Shown here: one piece after another, positions 9,064 through 17,128 of the stretch
Numbering within the stretch: the first letter of the stretch is position 1
Layout: each line of letters begins with the position of its first letter
NCBI GenBank assembly: GCA_021783515.1
Contig: JAJXTV010000005.1
Location: 53,652 to 117,651 of the forward strand
Reading direction: 5' to 3'
From: Nitrospirota bacterium
GTDB taxonomy: Bacteria; Nitrospirota; Thermodesulfovibrionia; Thermodesulfovibrionales; UBA6898
DNA: 64,000 nucleotides
Notes under the pieces: model-generated
Seen by the model: only the letters and a program-made list of their open reading frames with translations
What the model was told of the DNA's origin: nothing
Databases searched by the model: none
Translations under genes and position numbers: made by a program

Positions 9064-10452
9064 TCATCTGTTGACGGCATATCGCCATATATGCAGGACG
9101 ATCTGCAGGACGAGTCCCACTATCATGAACGGGATGAAAACTGAATAGATGAGATTGATCGTGTACACCAGCGGAGCCCTTTTGAAGTTCGGCTCGTAGT
9201 GGGATATCCACGCGTCCGGGAAATTGTCGGACGCGCCCGGATGGCACTTCCTGCAGCGTCTGACGAGATTCGCCTTCACGATCGACGCGTCCGGCCCCTT
9301 GGTCCTCGTAATATCGTGTATGCCGTGGCAATCCGTGCAGACGGCGATATGCCTGATCGCATTCTTCTGTTTCTTGTAATAGGAGACGGTAACACCGTGA
9401 AAGTCCTCGAGATAGGACTGAAGGACGAGCGTCGACAGCCCGTACTTCTTCATCAATTCCTCGTTGGCGTGGCAGTTGCTGCACATCTGAGGGATATTGT
9501 TTCGGAAATCCGCCATCCTCGGGTCGGAAATATCATGCGCCCGGTGGCAGTCCGAACATACCGGAACGTCCTGGTTGTGAGTAGACAGCAGGGACTTCCC
9601 GTGCACGCTCATGGAATAGATCTGGTAGATGCCCTCATGGCAGCCCTTGCATCTTCGCGCGCTCTCGATCTTTTCCGTCCGTCCCGCCTTGATCGCATGC
9701 GCCCCGTGGCAGTCGACACAGACCGGGGCCTTCAGGTTCCCTTTCAGGAGAACGTTAAAGTGCATGCTTTCAAGGGTCTTCGTATACTTGTCGAAGTGGC
9801 ACCTCCGGCAGGTCTCGGACGTGATAATCGTGAAGTTTCTCTTGTCCTTGAAGTCACGCTCAGGATGCTCCTTCGAGGAAAAACCGAAATGGCAGTCGGC
9901 GCACCGCAGCTTGTTGTGCACGGAAGCCTTCAGCGCGTCTTCCTCGACTTCCAGAGAATGGCTGCTGCCGTCCTTGAACGGGATCGACAGGGCGTATTTG
10001 TGGCATCCATAACAGGTATCACCAGATTCCTTCACCGGCTTGATTGCGTGCGACCCGTGGCAGTCCACGCAGGCCGCCTCCTTCAGCGCGCCCAGCATCC
10101 TCAGGTGGACGCCCTTCTTGAACGAGTGGCACTGTCTGCACGATTCCGATGCCCAGAGGCTCAGACTCCTCCTGTTTTTGAACTGCCGCTTCGGATGGTC
10201 GCCGAGGGCGAAACCCTTGTGGCAGTCGGAGCAGCGGATATTCTTATGGGCCGACGCCATGAGCGAGCGGTCATCCACGAAAAGCGACAACTTCTCCCCG
10301 TTGCCGAAGGTCAACGACATCCCTTTGTTGTCGTGACAGCCCAGGCAGAGAGCACCCTCCTCTCCCCGCTGATACGATGCGAATGTGCTGCTGTGAGAAA
10401 TGAAGAAAAACGAAAAGACCAGGACGGTGAGCAAAATAGTGCGTTTTGTCAT
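9064..10452 (-). CDS. 13-haem c-type cytochrome with a C-terminal membrane anchor
   Basis: This is a 462-residue exported protein with a signal peptide (about residues 1-26). Thirteen CxxCH motifs begin at residues 36, 74, 105, 128, 147, 184, 215, 245, 268, 299, 324, 372 and 400. A hydrophobic helix (about 428-457) near the C-terminus anchors it to the inner membrane. Residues 36-140 and 147-257 are clearly related copies, with the same order of motifs (CxGCH, CxDCH, CRxCH, CVDCH) and a shared GSHAIK/GAHAIK ending. The third tetrahaem stretch is more diverged. The start at 10452 was chosen for the GGAGG site and the signal peptide. With the cytochrome b just downstream it forms a quinone-to-periplasm electron conduit of the kind used in extracellular or periplasmic respiration. 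Confidence 0.93.
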   Translation of the reverse strand: MTKRTILLTVLVFSFFFISHSSTFASYQRGEEGALCLGCHDNKGMSLTFGNGEKLSLFVDDRSLMASAHKNIRCSDCHKGFALGDHPKRQFKNRRSLSLWASESCRQCHSFKKGVHLRMLGALKEAACVDCHGSHAIKPVKESGDTCYGCHKYALSIPFKDGSSHSLEVEEDALKASVHNKLRCADCHFGFSSKEHPERDFKDKRNFTIITSETCRRCHFDKYTKTLESMHFNVLLKGNLKAPVCVDCHGAHAIKAGRTEKIESARRCKGCHEGIYQIYSMSVHGKSLLSTHNQDVPVCSDCHRAHDISDPRMADFRNNIPQMCSNCHANEELMKKYGLSTLVLQSYLEDFHGVTVSYYKKQKNAIRHIAVCTDCHGIHDITRTKGPDASIVKANLVRRCRKCHPGASDNFPDAWISHYEPNFKRAPLVYTINLIYSVFIPFMIVGLVLQIVLHIWRYAVNR

Positions 10453-10517
10453 GTCGCCTCCAGGACCCCGATGCCGGCGGACCGATATTCCTGACGATAC
10501 ACGGCCCGCCGCAGGTG

Positions 10518-10892
10518 TCATTCCTTCTTTTCCTCTTCCTTTTTAGAGATAATCCTTCTCGTTCTTCCTTTCTTCCCGGTCAGATAGGCCTCACTCGGCC
10601 TCCAGGTAAAGACCGCCCCCCTGTACGCGCTCTGAAGAAGCCCTCCGAACAGCCTGCGGAACGCCGCCAAAAGGAGCAGCGTAATACCGATAAACGGGAG
10701 AAACAGCGCATATGCAAGGCCGATAAACGGTCCCGCCGCAATAACCATCGCAGGGGAGACCCCGAAACACGATTCTTCCGCACACGGGGGGAGTATGGCA
10801 GCCCTTTCTAAGCGCAGACTTCCGCCGACGGCAAACTTCCCGCACCGTCCCTTTCCAGTGCTCTCGCCGCCTGTTTTCGTTACACTCAGCAT
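10518..10892 (-). CDS. Small membrane protein preceding the multihaem cytochrome
   Basis: This is a 124-residue protein with one long hydrophobic region, possibly a helical hairpin (about residues 49-80, within AGPFIGLAYALFLPFIGITL), and a very basic then acidic C-terminal tail. I do not recognise a family. The case for a real gene rests on an AAAGGAG ribosome-binding site 7 bp before the ATG, the single membrane segment, and its place as the first gene before the 13-haem cytochrome, with which it shares strand. It may assist assembly or anchoring of the cytochrome complex; this is inference from position. The N-terminal 45 residues have no visible feature, so an internal start is possible. 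Confidence 0.6.
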   Translation of the reverse strand: MLSVTKTGGESTGKGRCGKFAVGGSLRLERAAILPPCAEESCFGVSPAMVIAAGPFIGLAYALFLPFIGITLLLLAAFRRLFGGLLQSAYRGAVFTWRPSEAYLTGKKGRTRRIISKKEEEKKE

Positions 10893-10989
10893 CTCACACG
10901 CTCCTTTCCCGGGCCCCCGCCCGTTCTGAACCCCTTAACCCTGTCTTTCTTGACTAAAGAGTAACAGACAGCACCGGACAGAACAATCG

Positions 10990-11013
10990 GGAATAATTCC
11001 TATTTTTCGGAAT
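10990..11013. promoter_or_regulatory. AT-rich dyads upstream of the redox operon
   Basis: GGAAT-A-ATTCC (10990-11000) and a second ATTCC...GGAAT pairing (10996-11000 with 11009-11013) lie about 100 bp before the first gene of the cytochrome operon. They could bind the NarL-type regulator encoded at the end of the operon. Only the symmetry is seen. Confidence 0.3.
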
Positions 11014-11039
11014 AAAATACCCTATCTTACGCGTGACCG

Positions 11040-11567
11040 CTAGTCCGATGCCGTGCTTTCCGCTATCTTGAGCAGTTCCTCGACCGAGTCTTTCGCCACA
11101 ATCTCGACGTTATAGCCGTCCTCCTGCCAGGAAACCGAGTTGCATGGCTCGCCGCCGTGGCAGAGGGCGACGGCAAGAAGACCCTTTCGCCCCTTGATGA
11201 CCACCTCTTCCCTCTTCTTGATGGTCACAGGCTCTATTCTCGACTTCAGAGGCGACTTGTACGACAGTTCCGTCTGCCTGATCGAAAGAACGGTATCCGT
11301 CTTCTTGAAATTGGTGAAATGCATAAGCACGATAGTATGGGGCTTCCTTGCCGCATATATTTCGGAAGGCGGCCAGATGAGATATTGCGGAAAATACGCC
11401 GGCAGAAATATCTTCTTGATCTTCAGCACGGCCTTTACATCCTCGATGCTCCGGTATCTCCGTATCCCTTCCCTCTGGACGGCGGAGGGAAGCCAGCTCA
11501 GAAGACTCAGGACTACCAGCGTCACAAAGACGATAATCCCGAAAAAGAAATATCTCCTTATCTTCAT
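11040..11567 (-). CDS. Single-pass membrane-anchored hypothetical protein
   Basis: This is a 175-residue protein with an N-terminal membrane helix (about residues 7-30, rich in Phe/Val/Leu) and a soluble domain of about 145 residues that would face the periplasm. The soluble part includes PAYFPQYLIWPP and a Cys pair in CHGGEPCNSVSW. I do not recognise a family; the fold may resemble the DUF4367-like domains found in membrane-anchored regulatory proteins. It starts 12 bp after the stop of the M56/M48-type metallopeptidase and is surely in the same transcript, so it may be that peptidase's partner or substrate. No frameshift or unusual codon pattern is visible. Confidence 0.65.
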   Translation of the reverse strand: MKIRRYFFFGIIVFVTLVVLSLLSWLPSAVQREGIRRYRSIEDVKAVLKIKKIFLPAYFPQYLIWPPSEIYAARKPHTIVLMHFTNFKKTDTVLSIRQTELSYKSPLKSRIEPVTIKKREEVVIKGRKGLLAVALCHGGEPCNSVSWQEDGYNVEIVAKDSVEELLKIAESTASD

Positions 11568-11579
11568 CTTCCCTTCCCT

Positions 11580-12569
11580 TCAGACCACAAAATAGCTCAT
11601 CACCACTATTGCGGCAACAGTAGTGCAATACCTTACCCATTCAAAAGGATGATACCCGAAAGAAACATGATTCTCAAGCCTCTCGATTCGCTCGTTCAAA
11701 AGGAGGTTATGGCTGGAGCTTTCGATCGCCTCCTTCACCACGGAGAGCCTGAACGCTTCATGCCCGGGAACGTCCAGGCAGAACACCCGCAAGGCCGAGG
11801 CGAGAGACGCGGGGTCCTTCGTTACCGACACGGTGATATCGTCGCAGATATGCTCGTCGTCCTGGACGAGCTTTCTGAATTCCAAAAGGCTTATCGGGTT
11901 GTAAAACATGCATATTCTCACAAAGAAAACGAGTAACGTCGTGATATTGCTCCTCCTTACGATATGGGCCGCCTCGTGGGCAAGCGCGCACCTGAGCTCC
12001 CTCTCGCTGAAGATGCTCAGGAGTCTTTCGGACATCACGATCGAATGTTCCTTCGTTCCCATGGTGAAGATGACCGGATGTTCGTCGTCAATAATGAAGA
12101 CCGAGGGGATGTCGATCTTCAGAACGGCGCTTATCTCCCCGACGATCCCCTCGATAAGCGGCCCTGCGGGCCTCCCCGCGGCCTCCTGTTTCTGGGGTTT
12201 ACGAAGCCAGTCGCGGATAATGGGGAGCACTTCCTGGAGCAGCACGACAGCGGAGACCGTTCCGGTCGCCAGCAGAAACAGGTAGAGGAACGGTCTGAAC
12301 CCCAGAACGCTCAGGTCAAGCCAATTGCGGCTGCTGAAGACCGCAGTGTCCTGCGCGAAGTAGAACGAGCCCCTGTCGGGATTCAGGAACTGAAAAAGCG
12401 GGAACATCACGAACGGGAGGATGAGAACCAGAAGCCTGTACCTGAACTTGTCCTTTGCCTCGCTCACCTCCCATACCCGCAGCGACACCTCGACGACAAA
12501 CAGGGTCAGGACCGAATGACCGACCGACTGTGCCATGTACATCCCGATGTACGAAGAGAAAAAACCCAT
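11580..12569 (-). CDS. Integral membrane zinc metallopeptidase (M56 BlaR1-like / M48)
   Basis: This is a 329-residue membrane protein with several hydrophobic segments in the N-terminal half, then a cytosolic-side peptidase domain with HEAAH in the context CALAHEAAHIVRRSN (near residue 216). A downstream DDEHICDD provides the glutamate ligand, as in M56/M48 enzymes. A last membrane helix closes the protein. The start at 12569 was chosen over an open frame extending 79 codons upstream, because that extension overlaps the divergent flavoprotein gene and shows no membrane-protein character. No BlaI-type repressor is adjacent, so a beta-lactam-sensing role is not supported. The next gene downstream encodes a single-pass protein that may work with it. 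Confidence 0.82.
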   Translation of the reverse strand: MGFFSSYIGMYMAQSVGHSVLTLFVVEVSLRVWEVSEAKDKFRYRLLVLILPFVMFPLFQFLNPDRGSFYFAQDTAVFSSRNWLDLSVLGFRPFLYLFLLATGTVSAVVLLQEVLPIIRDWLRKPQKQEAAGRPAGPLIEGIVGEISAVLKIDIPSVFIIDDEHPVIFTMGTKEHSIVMSERLLSIFSERELRCALAHEAAHIVRRSNITTLLVFFVRICMFYNPISLLEFRKLVQDDEHICDDITVSVTKDPASLASALRVFCLDVPGHEAFRLSVVKEAIESSSHNLLLNERIERLENHVSFGYHPFEWVRYCTTVAAIVVMSYFVV

Positions 12570-12648
12570 TGTCTTTATTTTAACAATTCCTGGTTGGTTT
12601 TCATGCCCGGCCGGAAGCCGGGAGGCTCCCTGGTGTAAAATATCCGTG

Positions 12649-13818
12649 ATGGAAAAGAAAGATGTCATCATTATCGGAGCGGGGGCCTCCGGCCTCATGT
12701 GCGCACTGGAGGCCGGAAAAAGGGGGCGCTCCGTCGTCGTGCTTGACCACTCGGCGAGGATTGGCTCCAAGATACTAGTCTCGGGGGGAGGGCATTGCAA
12801 TTTCACAAACCTTCGGATTGATTCATCCCACTATCTCTCGGAGAACCCCCACTTCTGCAAATCAGCCCTGGCCCGATTTACGCCGGACGACTTCACCGCC
12901 CTGCTGAAAAGACACGGGATCCCGCATTTCGAGAAAGAGGAGGGGCAGCTTTTCTGCCGGAAGAGTGCGCAGTATGTCGTGGAGATGCTCGAGCGGGAAT
13001 GTGCAGCGGCAGGGGTCGAGATAAGGCTGAACCGCCGGATTGCGAAAATCGGTAAAAAAGGGCGTTTTATGATCTCAGAGGGCGGGAGCGGTCTTGAGTC
13101 GGAGGCGCTTGTCATTGCCACGGGGGGACTCTCTTTCCCGTCACTCGGGGCCAGCGGCTTCGGATATCAGACGATGAAGAACTTCGGGCATCGCGTCACT
13201 CCCCTCGGCCCCGCGCTGGCGCCCCTTACGTTTTCCCGGGATGATACCGCATTCTTCAAGGAATTGAGCGGGGTCTCTCTCATGGCCTCCGTGCGGTGCC
13301 GGAAGACCGCCTTCCGCGGCCCTATCCTCTTCACCCACCAGGGAATCAGCGGGCCCGCCATCCTCCAGATATCCTCGTACTGGAAACAGGGGGACGAGGT
13401 GATCATCGACCTGTTGCCCGGCACGGATATCATCGAGCTGTTTCACCCGGAGATGAGGAGTAAAACCGGGATGAAAACACTGTTGTCAGCGCATCTCCCG
13501 CAGAGATTCAGCAAGGTCTTCTGCGATCGCTACGCCCCGTCGAGGCCTCTGCACGACTATACCCTGAAGGAACTGAGGGAGCTGGCGCTGCTTCTGCACG
13601 GCTGGACGCTGAGCCCTTCCGGCACTGCGGGGTACGACAGGGCGGAGGTGACCCGCGGAGGAGTGGATACGCGGGAACTCTCCTCCAAGACCATGGAGTC
13701 GCGCAAGGTGCCGGGACTTTACTGTATCGGCGAAGTGGTCGACGTGACAGGACACCTCGGGGGATACAACCTTCATTGGGCATGGGCGTCAGGATACGCG
13801 GCGGGACAGCATGCCTGA
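12649..13818 (+). CDS. BaiN/RdsA-like NAD(P)/FAD-dependent oxidoreductase (HI0933 family)
   Basis: This is a 389-residue flavoprotein. The N-terminal FAD-binding Rossmann motif is GAGASG (about residues 9-14), followed by GSKILVSGGGHCNFTN, which is characteristic of the HI0933/BaiN family. The C-terminal end holds the family's GLYCIGEVVDVTGHLGGYN and WAWASGYAAG segments that complete the FAD site. The physiological substrate of most members is unknown. The start at 12649 was chosen because it opens directly into the Rossmann fold; 38 upstream codons in frame overlap the divergent peptidase gene. It overlaps the maf gene by 8 bp, so the two are translationally coupled. Confidence 0.9.
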   Translation: MEKKDVIIIGAGASGLMCALEAGKRGRSVVVLDHSARIGSKILVSGGGHCNFTNLRIDSSHYLSENPHFCKSALARFTPDDFTALLKRHGIPHFEKEEGQLFCRKSAQYVVEMLERECAAAGVEIRLNRRIAKIGKKGRFMISEGGSGLESEALVIATGGLSFPSLGASGFGYQTMKNFGHRVTPLGPALAPLTFSRDDTAFFKELSGVSLMASVRCRKTAFRGPILFTHQGISGPAILQISSYWKQGDEVIIDLLPGTDIIELFHPEMRSKTGMKTLLSAHLPQRFSKVFCDRYAPSRPLHDYTLKELRELALLLHGWTLSPSGTAGYDRAEVTRGGVDTRELSSKTMESRKVPGLYCIGEVVDVTGHLGGYNLHWAWASGYAAGQHA

Positions 13819-14395
13819 AAGGCGGATCATACTGGCCTCGTCATCTCCAAGGAGAAAGGAACTTCTTTCCCTGACAGGACTGAAGTTCACGGTGGATGCC
13901 GGCGACTACGAGGAAATATTGACGTCATCGGTGCCGCCCCGGTCTCTTGCCCGCCGCCTCTCCCTTGGAAAAGCCGAGACGGTCTCCCGCAGATACGGAA
14001 ACGCCCTTATCATCGCCGCCGATACGTTCATAACCTTCCGGGGAAACCTCCTCGGCAAGCCCCATACCCCGAAAGAAGCCGGGAGGATGCTGCGTCTCCT
14101 CGGAGGCAAGACGCATTCGGTGATCACCGGGTTTACGGTCCTCGATACTGCTTCCGGCAAAAGGAGGTCGCGGTCGGTCGAGACCAGGGTCCGCTTCAGA
14201 AAACTGACGCCATCCGAGATTCGTGCGTATGTGCGGACCGGGGAACCCCTCGACAAGGCCGGCGGATATGCGATCCAGGGGATCGGCTCGCTCCTCGTGA
14301 GGGAGATTGAAGGCGATTATTTCAACGTGATCGGTCTGCCTCTCGCCGCTCTGGCAGAGACCCTCAGGGATTTCGGAGTCTTCGTCCTCGGATAA
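13811..14395 (+). CDS. maf: Maf-family nucleoside triphosphate pyrophosphatase
   Basis: This is a 194-residue house-cleaning enzyme that hydrolyses non-canonical or modified NTPs to NMP and pyrophosphate. The N-terminal ASSSPRRKELL loop binds the nucleotide, and IIAADTFI holds the catalytic Asp. GKPHTPKEAGRMLRLLGGKTHSVITG and GYAIQGIGSLLV-like segments are also present. The length and motif order fit dTTP/UTP pyrophosphatases of the YhdE type. The ATG overlaps the end of the flavoprotein gene by 8 bp. Confidence 0.93.
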   Translation: MPERRIILASSSPRRKELLSLTGLKFTVDAGDYEEILTSSVPPRSLARRLSLGKAETVSRRYGNALIIAADTFITFRGNLLGKPHTPKEAGRMLRLLGGKTHSVITGFTVLDTASGKRRSRSVETRVRFRKLTPSEIRAYVRTGEPLDKAGGYAIQGIGSLLVREIEGDYFNVIGLPLAALAETLRDFGVFVLG

Positions 14396-14688
14396 CAGAC
14401 CTCAATATCATAACAGGGCGGCATTGCCAGCCCTGCCGTTGAATGCGAGCGAAAGCGGATACGTCGAAAAAACCGCAGGGTCCCGTCAAGCTGACCGGCG
14501 GGGAGAGTGGCCCGAAAAGCCTTCTGCAGCGATTCATTCGCGCATCGGAAGCCGCGTTGGGACATACTGGTCGGTGAAGTCCCCAATTCTCGCCGCCATG
14601 CTACATCAACTCCTATCGCATCAAGAAGGATATGAGGGACGCTCTCCCGCCGGTCTGTTAACTGAGCGCGGCCGGAATCTTGCCGTTG
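14396..14688. other. Intergenic stretch without a convincing gene
   Basis: This 293-bp gap lies between convergent maf and htpG. Open frames here have no ribosome-binding site and no recognisable motif. A short in-frame stretch on the plus strand ending at about 14659 looks protein-like (YINSYRIKKDMRDALPPV before a stop) but is preceded closely by another stop, so it may be a decayed gene end. Confidence 0.5.
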
Positions 14689-16596
14689 TCACGAAAAATG
14701 CCTGGCGCTTTCGACCATGAGTTTCGCCAGTGTCTGCGCAAAACGGGCCGGGTCTTCAGGCTTCGAACCCTCCAGAAGGAGCGCCTGGTCATACAGAAGC
14801 TCCACATACTCCCCGAGGGCATCGGTGAGGCCTTCTCTTTCCGAGAGCGTCTTCATCGTTTCGATAAGAGGGTGCGCAGGATTGATCTCCAGTATCCTTG
14901 CCGACGGCGGCACCTCCTGTCCCATCGCCTTCATGAGCCTTTCCATCTTGGGGTCGAGCCCTCCTTCTTCCGCTACGAGACAGCACGGAGAGTCCTTCAG
15001 CCTTCCCGAAAGCCGCACCTCCTTCACCTTTTCTCCCAGTCTCTCCTTGATAAGTCCCATAAGGTGCCCGAATTCCTCCTTCGACTTCTCCTTCTCCGGG
15101 CCTTCCGCCTTGTCGAGACCGACGTCACCCTTCAGGGCGGACTTCAGTTTCTTGCCACGGTATTCGAAAAGACCGCTCATGATGATATCGTCGATATCAT
15201 CGAGCATGACCAGCACCTCATACCCCCTCTCCTTCAGTCTCTCGATATACGGGGATTTGACCGCTTCCTCGTAGGCTGCGGCGGGGATGTAATATATCTC
15301 CTCCTGTCCCGCCGGCATCCCTTTTTCATAATCACTGAACGTCGTGAACGAGGACGGTCCGGTCTTCGTGGAGTGAAAAAGAAGGAGGTCGGCTATCTGC
15401 TCCCTCCTCCCGAAGTCGTAGTGGATGCCCTCTTTCAGCACCCGGCCGAATTCCTTATAGAAGGCGAGGTATGCGTCGTACTCGCTTTTCTTCATCTCTT
15501 CGAGCGTATCGAGCACCTTCTTCACGATATTCTTCCTGATGATTTCGACGTGCCGGTTGTTCTGAAGCATCTCCCTCGATACGTTCAGCGGAAGGTCAGA
15601 CGAATCGACCACCCCCTTAACGAACCTGAGATACTCCGGAATGATCTGCTCACAGTGGTCCATAATCTGGACCCTCTTGACATAGAGGGCCGGCCCTATC
15701 TTGAAGTCTTTATAGAACATCCCGAATGGCGCCTTCGCGGGGATGAAAAGCAGCGCGACGAACTCCTCGGTCCCTTCGGCCCGGTAATGGATGACCTTCG
15801 CAGGATCACCGGCATCATGGGCGATATGGCGATAGAACTCGTGATATTCATTTTCGGCCATCGAGGCCTTGTCCTTCATCCATAAGGCCTTTCCGGCGTT
15901 GAGCGTCTCTTCTTCCCGCACCTTCTCTTTTATTCCCCCGGCATTTTCCCGTTCGCGCTCAACGTCCATGACTACGGGGTACTCTATATAGTCGGAATAC
16001 TTCTTGGTGATCGAGCGGATCTCCCATTCGTCGAGGTACTTCTTCTCGTCCTCCTTCACATGAAGCACAACGTCGGTGCCCGGCGAGACTTTTTCGGCCT
16101 CCGTGACAGTAAACGCCCCATCAGCGGCCGATTCCCATGCGGCCGCCTGCGCATCGGCAGAAGCCGCCTTTTTCGACACGACCGTTATCCTGTCGGCGAC
16201 CATGAACGCCGAATAGAAGCCGACGCCAAACTGCCCGATCAGCTCCGGTCTGTCGGTTGCGTTCCCCTCCCGCAGCGATTTCATAAACTCCATCGTGCCG
16301 GAATGGGCGATCGTGCCGAGGGCCTTGATGATCTCGTCGCGCGTCATCCCGATGCCGTTGTCCGACACGGTCAGCGTTCCCGCTTCCCTGTCGGCGCTGA
16401 TTCTGATCTTCCACGGGCCTGCTGCCGCGGCGATGCTTCCGTCCATGAGCGATTCATAGCGGGCCTTGTCTATCGCATCGGACGCATTGGAGACAAGCTC
16501 CCTCAGAAATATCTCCTTGTGGGAATACAGCGAATGGATCATCAGACCGAGGAGTTCCCTCACCTCGGCTTTGAACTCATATTTTTCTACGGTCAT
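14689..16596 (-). CDS. htpG: Molecular chaperone HtpG (Hsp90)
   Basis: This is a 635-residue ATP-dependent chaperone of the GHKL fold. The N-terminal ATPase has ELVSNASDAIDKARY (about residues 34-48), DNGIGMTRDE and GQFGVGFYSAFMV. The middle domain has FIPAKAPFGMFYKDF and GVVDSSDLPLNVSREMLQ, and the C-terminal dimerisation domain is complete. The length equals the usual bacterial HtpG. The start follows a GAGAGG ribosome-binding site. A near-consensus sigma-70 promoter and a leader hairpin lie upstream. It is convergent with maf and probably monocistronic. Confidence 0.97.
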   Translation of the reverse strand: MTVEKYEFKAEVRELLGLMIHSLYSHKEIFLRELVSNASDAIDKARYESLMDGSIAAAAGPWKIRISADREAGTLTVSDNGIGMTRDEIIKALGTIAHSGTMEFMKSLREGNATDRPELIGQFGVGFYSAFMVADRITVVSKKAASADAQAAAWESAADGAFTVTEAEKVSPGTDVVLHVKEDEKKYLDEWEIRSITKKYSDYIEYPVVMDVERERENAGGIKEKVREEETLNAGKALWMKDKASMAENEYHEFYRHIAHDAGDPAKVIHYRAEGTEEFVALLFIPAKAPFGMFYKDFKIGPALYVKRVQIMDHCEQIIPEYLRFVKGVVDSSDLPLNVSREMLQNNRHVEIIRKNIVKKVLDTLEEMKKSEYDAYLAFYKEFGRVLKEGIHYDFGRREQIADLLLFHSTKTGPSSFTTFSDYEKGMPAGQEEIYYIPAAAYEEAVKSPYIERLKERGYEVLVMLDDIDDIIMSGLFEYRGKKLKSALKGDVGLDKAEGPEKEKSKEEFGHLMGLIKERLGEKVKEVRLSGRLKDSPCCLVAEEGGLDPKMERLMKAMGQEVPPSARILEINPAHPLIETMKTLSEREGLTDALGEYVELLYDQALLLEGSKPEDPARFAQTLAKLMVESARHFS

Positions 16597-16621
16597 GCGT
16601 TACCTCTCACCATGGGATAGA

Positions 16622-16637
16622 ACCCCGCAAGCGGGGT
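16622..16637 (-). promoter_or_regulatory. Hairpin in the htpG 5' leader
   Basis: A perfect 7-bp GC-rich stem (ACCCCGC / GCGGGGT with a 2-nt loop) is predicted within the about 50-nt leader of htpG, 26 bp before the start codon. It may stabilise or regulate the mRNA. Confidence 0.45.
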
Positions 16638-16654
16638 CCGTCTGCCGACATAAT

Positions 16655-16683
16655 TTTATATCGTATAAAAAAAGGAAAGTCAA
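16655..16683 (-). promoter_or_regulatory. Sigma-70-type promoter of htpG
   Basis: On the minus strand a TTGACT hexamer (16683-16678) and a TATAAA hexamer (16660-16655) are separated by 17 bp. This predicts a transcript start near 16648. No CIRCE element is visible. Confidence 0.65.
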
Positions 16684-16708
16684 CGTGCCCGGCAGGTTTC
16701 AGACAAAA

Positions 16709-16735
16709 AAAATCCCCCTCGGCGAGGGGGATTTT
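16709..16735 (-). terminator. Rho-independent terminator of the cold-shock gene
   Basis: A perfect 12-bp stem (AAAATCCCCCTC / GAGGGGGATTTT, 3-nt loop) lies about 20 bp after the cold-shock gene stop and ends in a T-rich arm followed by further Ts on the minus strand. Confidence 0.85.
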
Positions 16736-16755
16736 CTTTACGTCTATCCGGTCAA

Positions 16756-16956
16756 TTACAGCTTTACTACATTGACCGCCTTGGGACCCTTCGGGCCCTT
16801 CTCGATGTCGAAGCTGACTGCGTCGCCCTCGGCAAGGGACTTAAAGCCGTTGCTCTGGATGGCGGAGTAGTGGACAAATACATCGCCGCTGTCTTCAGTC
16901 GTGATGAAGCCAAACCCCTTCGACTCATTGAACCATTTCACGGTTCCGTTCGCCAT
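16756..16956 (-). CDS. Cold-shock protein (CspA family)
   Basis: This is a 66-residue single OB-fold RNA/DNA-binding protein with the two nucleic-acid motifs KGFGFI (RNP1, about residues 14-19) and DVFVHY (RNP2, about residues 25-30). It should act as an RNA chaperone. The length is exactly that of CspA-like proteins. AAGGAGG lies 7 bp before the ATG. It is monocistronic, bounded by its own terminator downstream and by the terminator of the efflux gene upstream. Confidence 0.97.
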   Translation of the reverse strand: MANGTVKWFNESKGFGFITTEDSGDVFVHYSAIQSNGFKSLAEGDAVSFDIEKGPKGPKAVNVVKL

Positions 16957-17015
16957 TTCGGTTACCTCCTTACTGATAAACTAAAGTCTTGGGATGTGAC
17001 TGCACCGCAGTAACG

Positions 17016-17047
17016 AAAAAAGCCACAAAGCTAAAAGTCTTTGTGGC
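17016..17047 (-). terminator. Rho-independent terminator of the efflux operon
   Basis: A perfect 9-bp stem (GCCACAAAG / CTTTGTGGC, 8-nt loop) is followed on the minus strand by six Ts. It lies about 80 bp after the stop of the EmrB-like gene and closes the leftward efflux operon. Confidence 0.85.
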
Positions 17048-17128
17048 CTCGTCAGAAACAAAAACTCCTAAAACTTCAGAAGTAATGATACCTGTTCGAA
17101 AAAAAAATGTCAAAGGAAAATTTCGCCT

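Noticed and set aside
14424..14720. A 98-codon open frame between maf and htpG
   Set aside because: It has no ribosome-binding site or motif and runs into the 3' end of htpG. A short protein-like stretch in another frame is too brief to identify.
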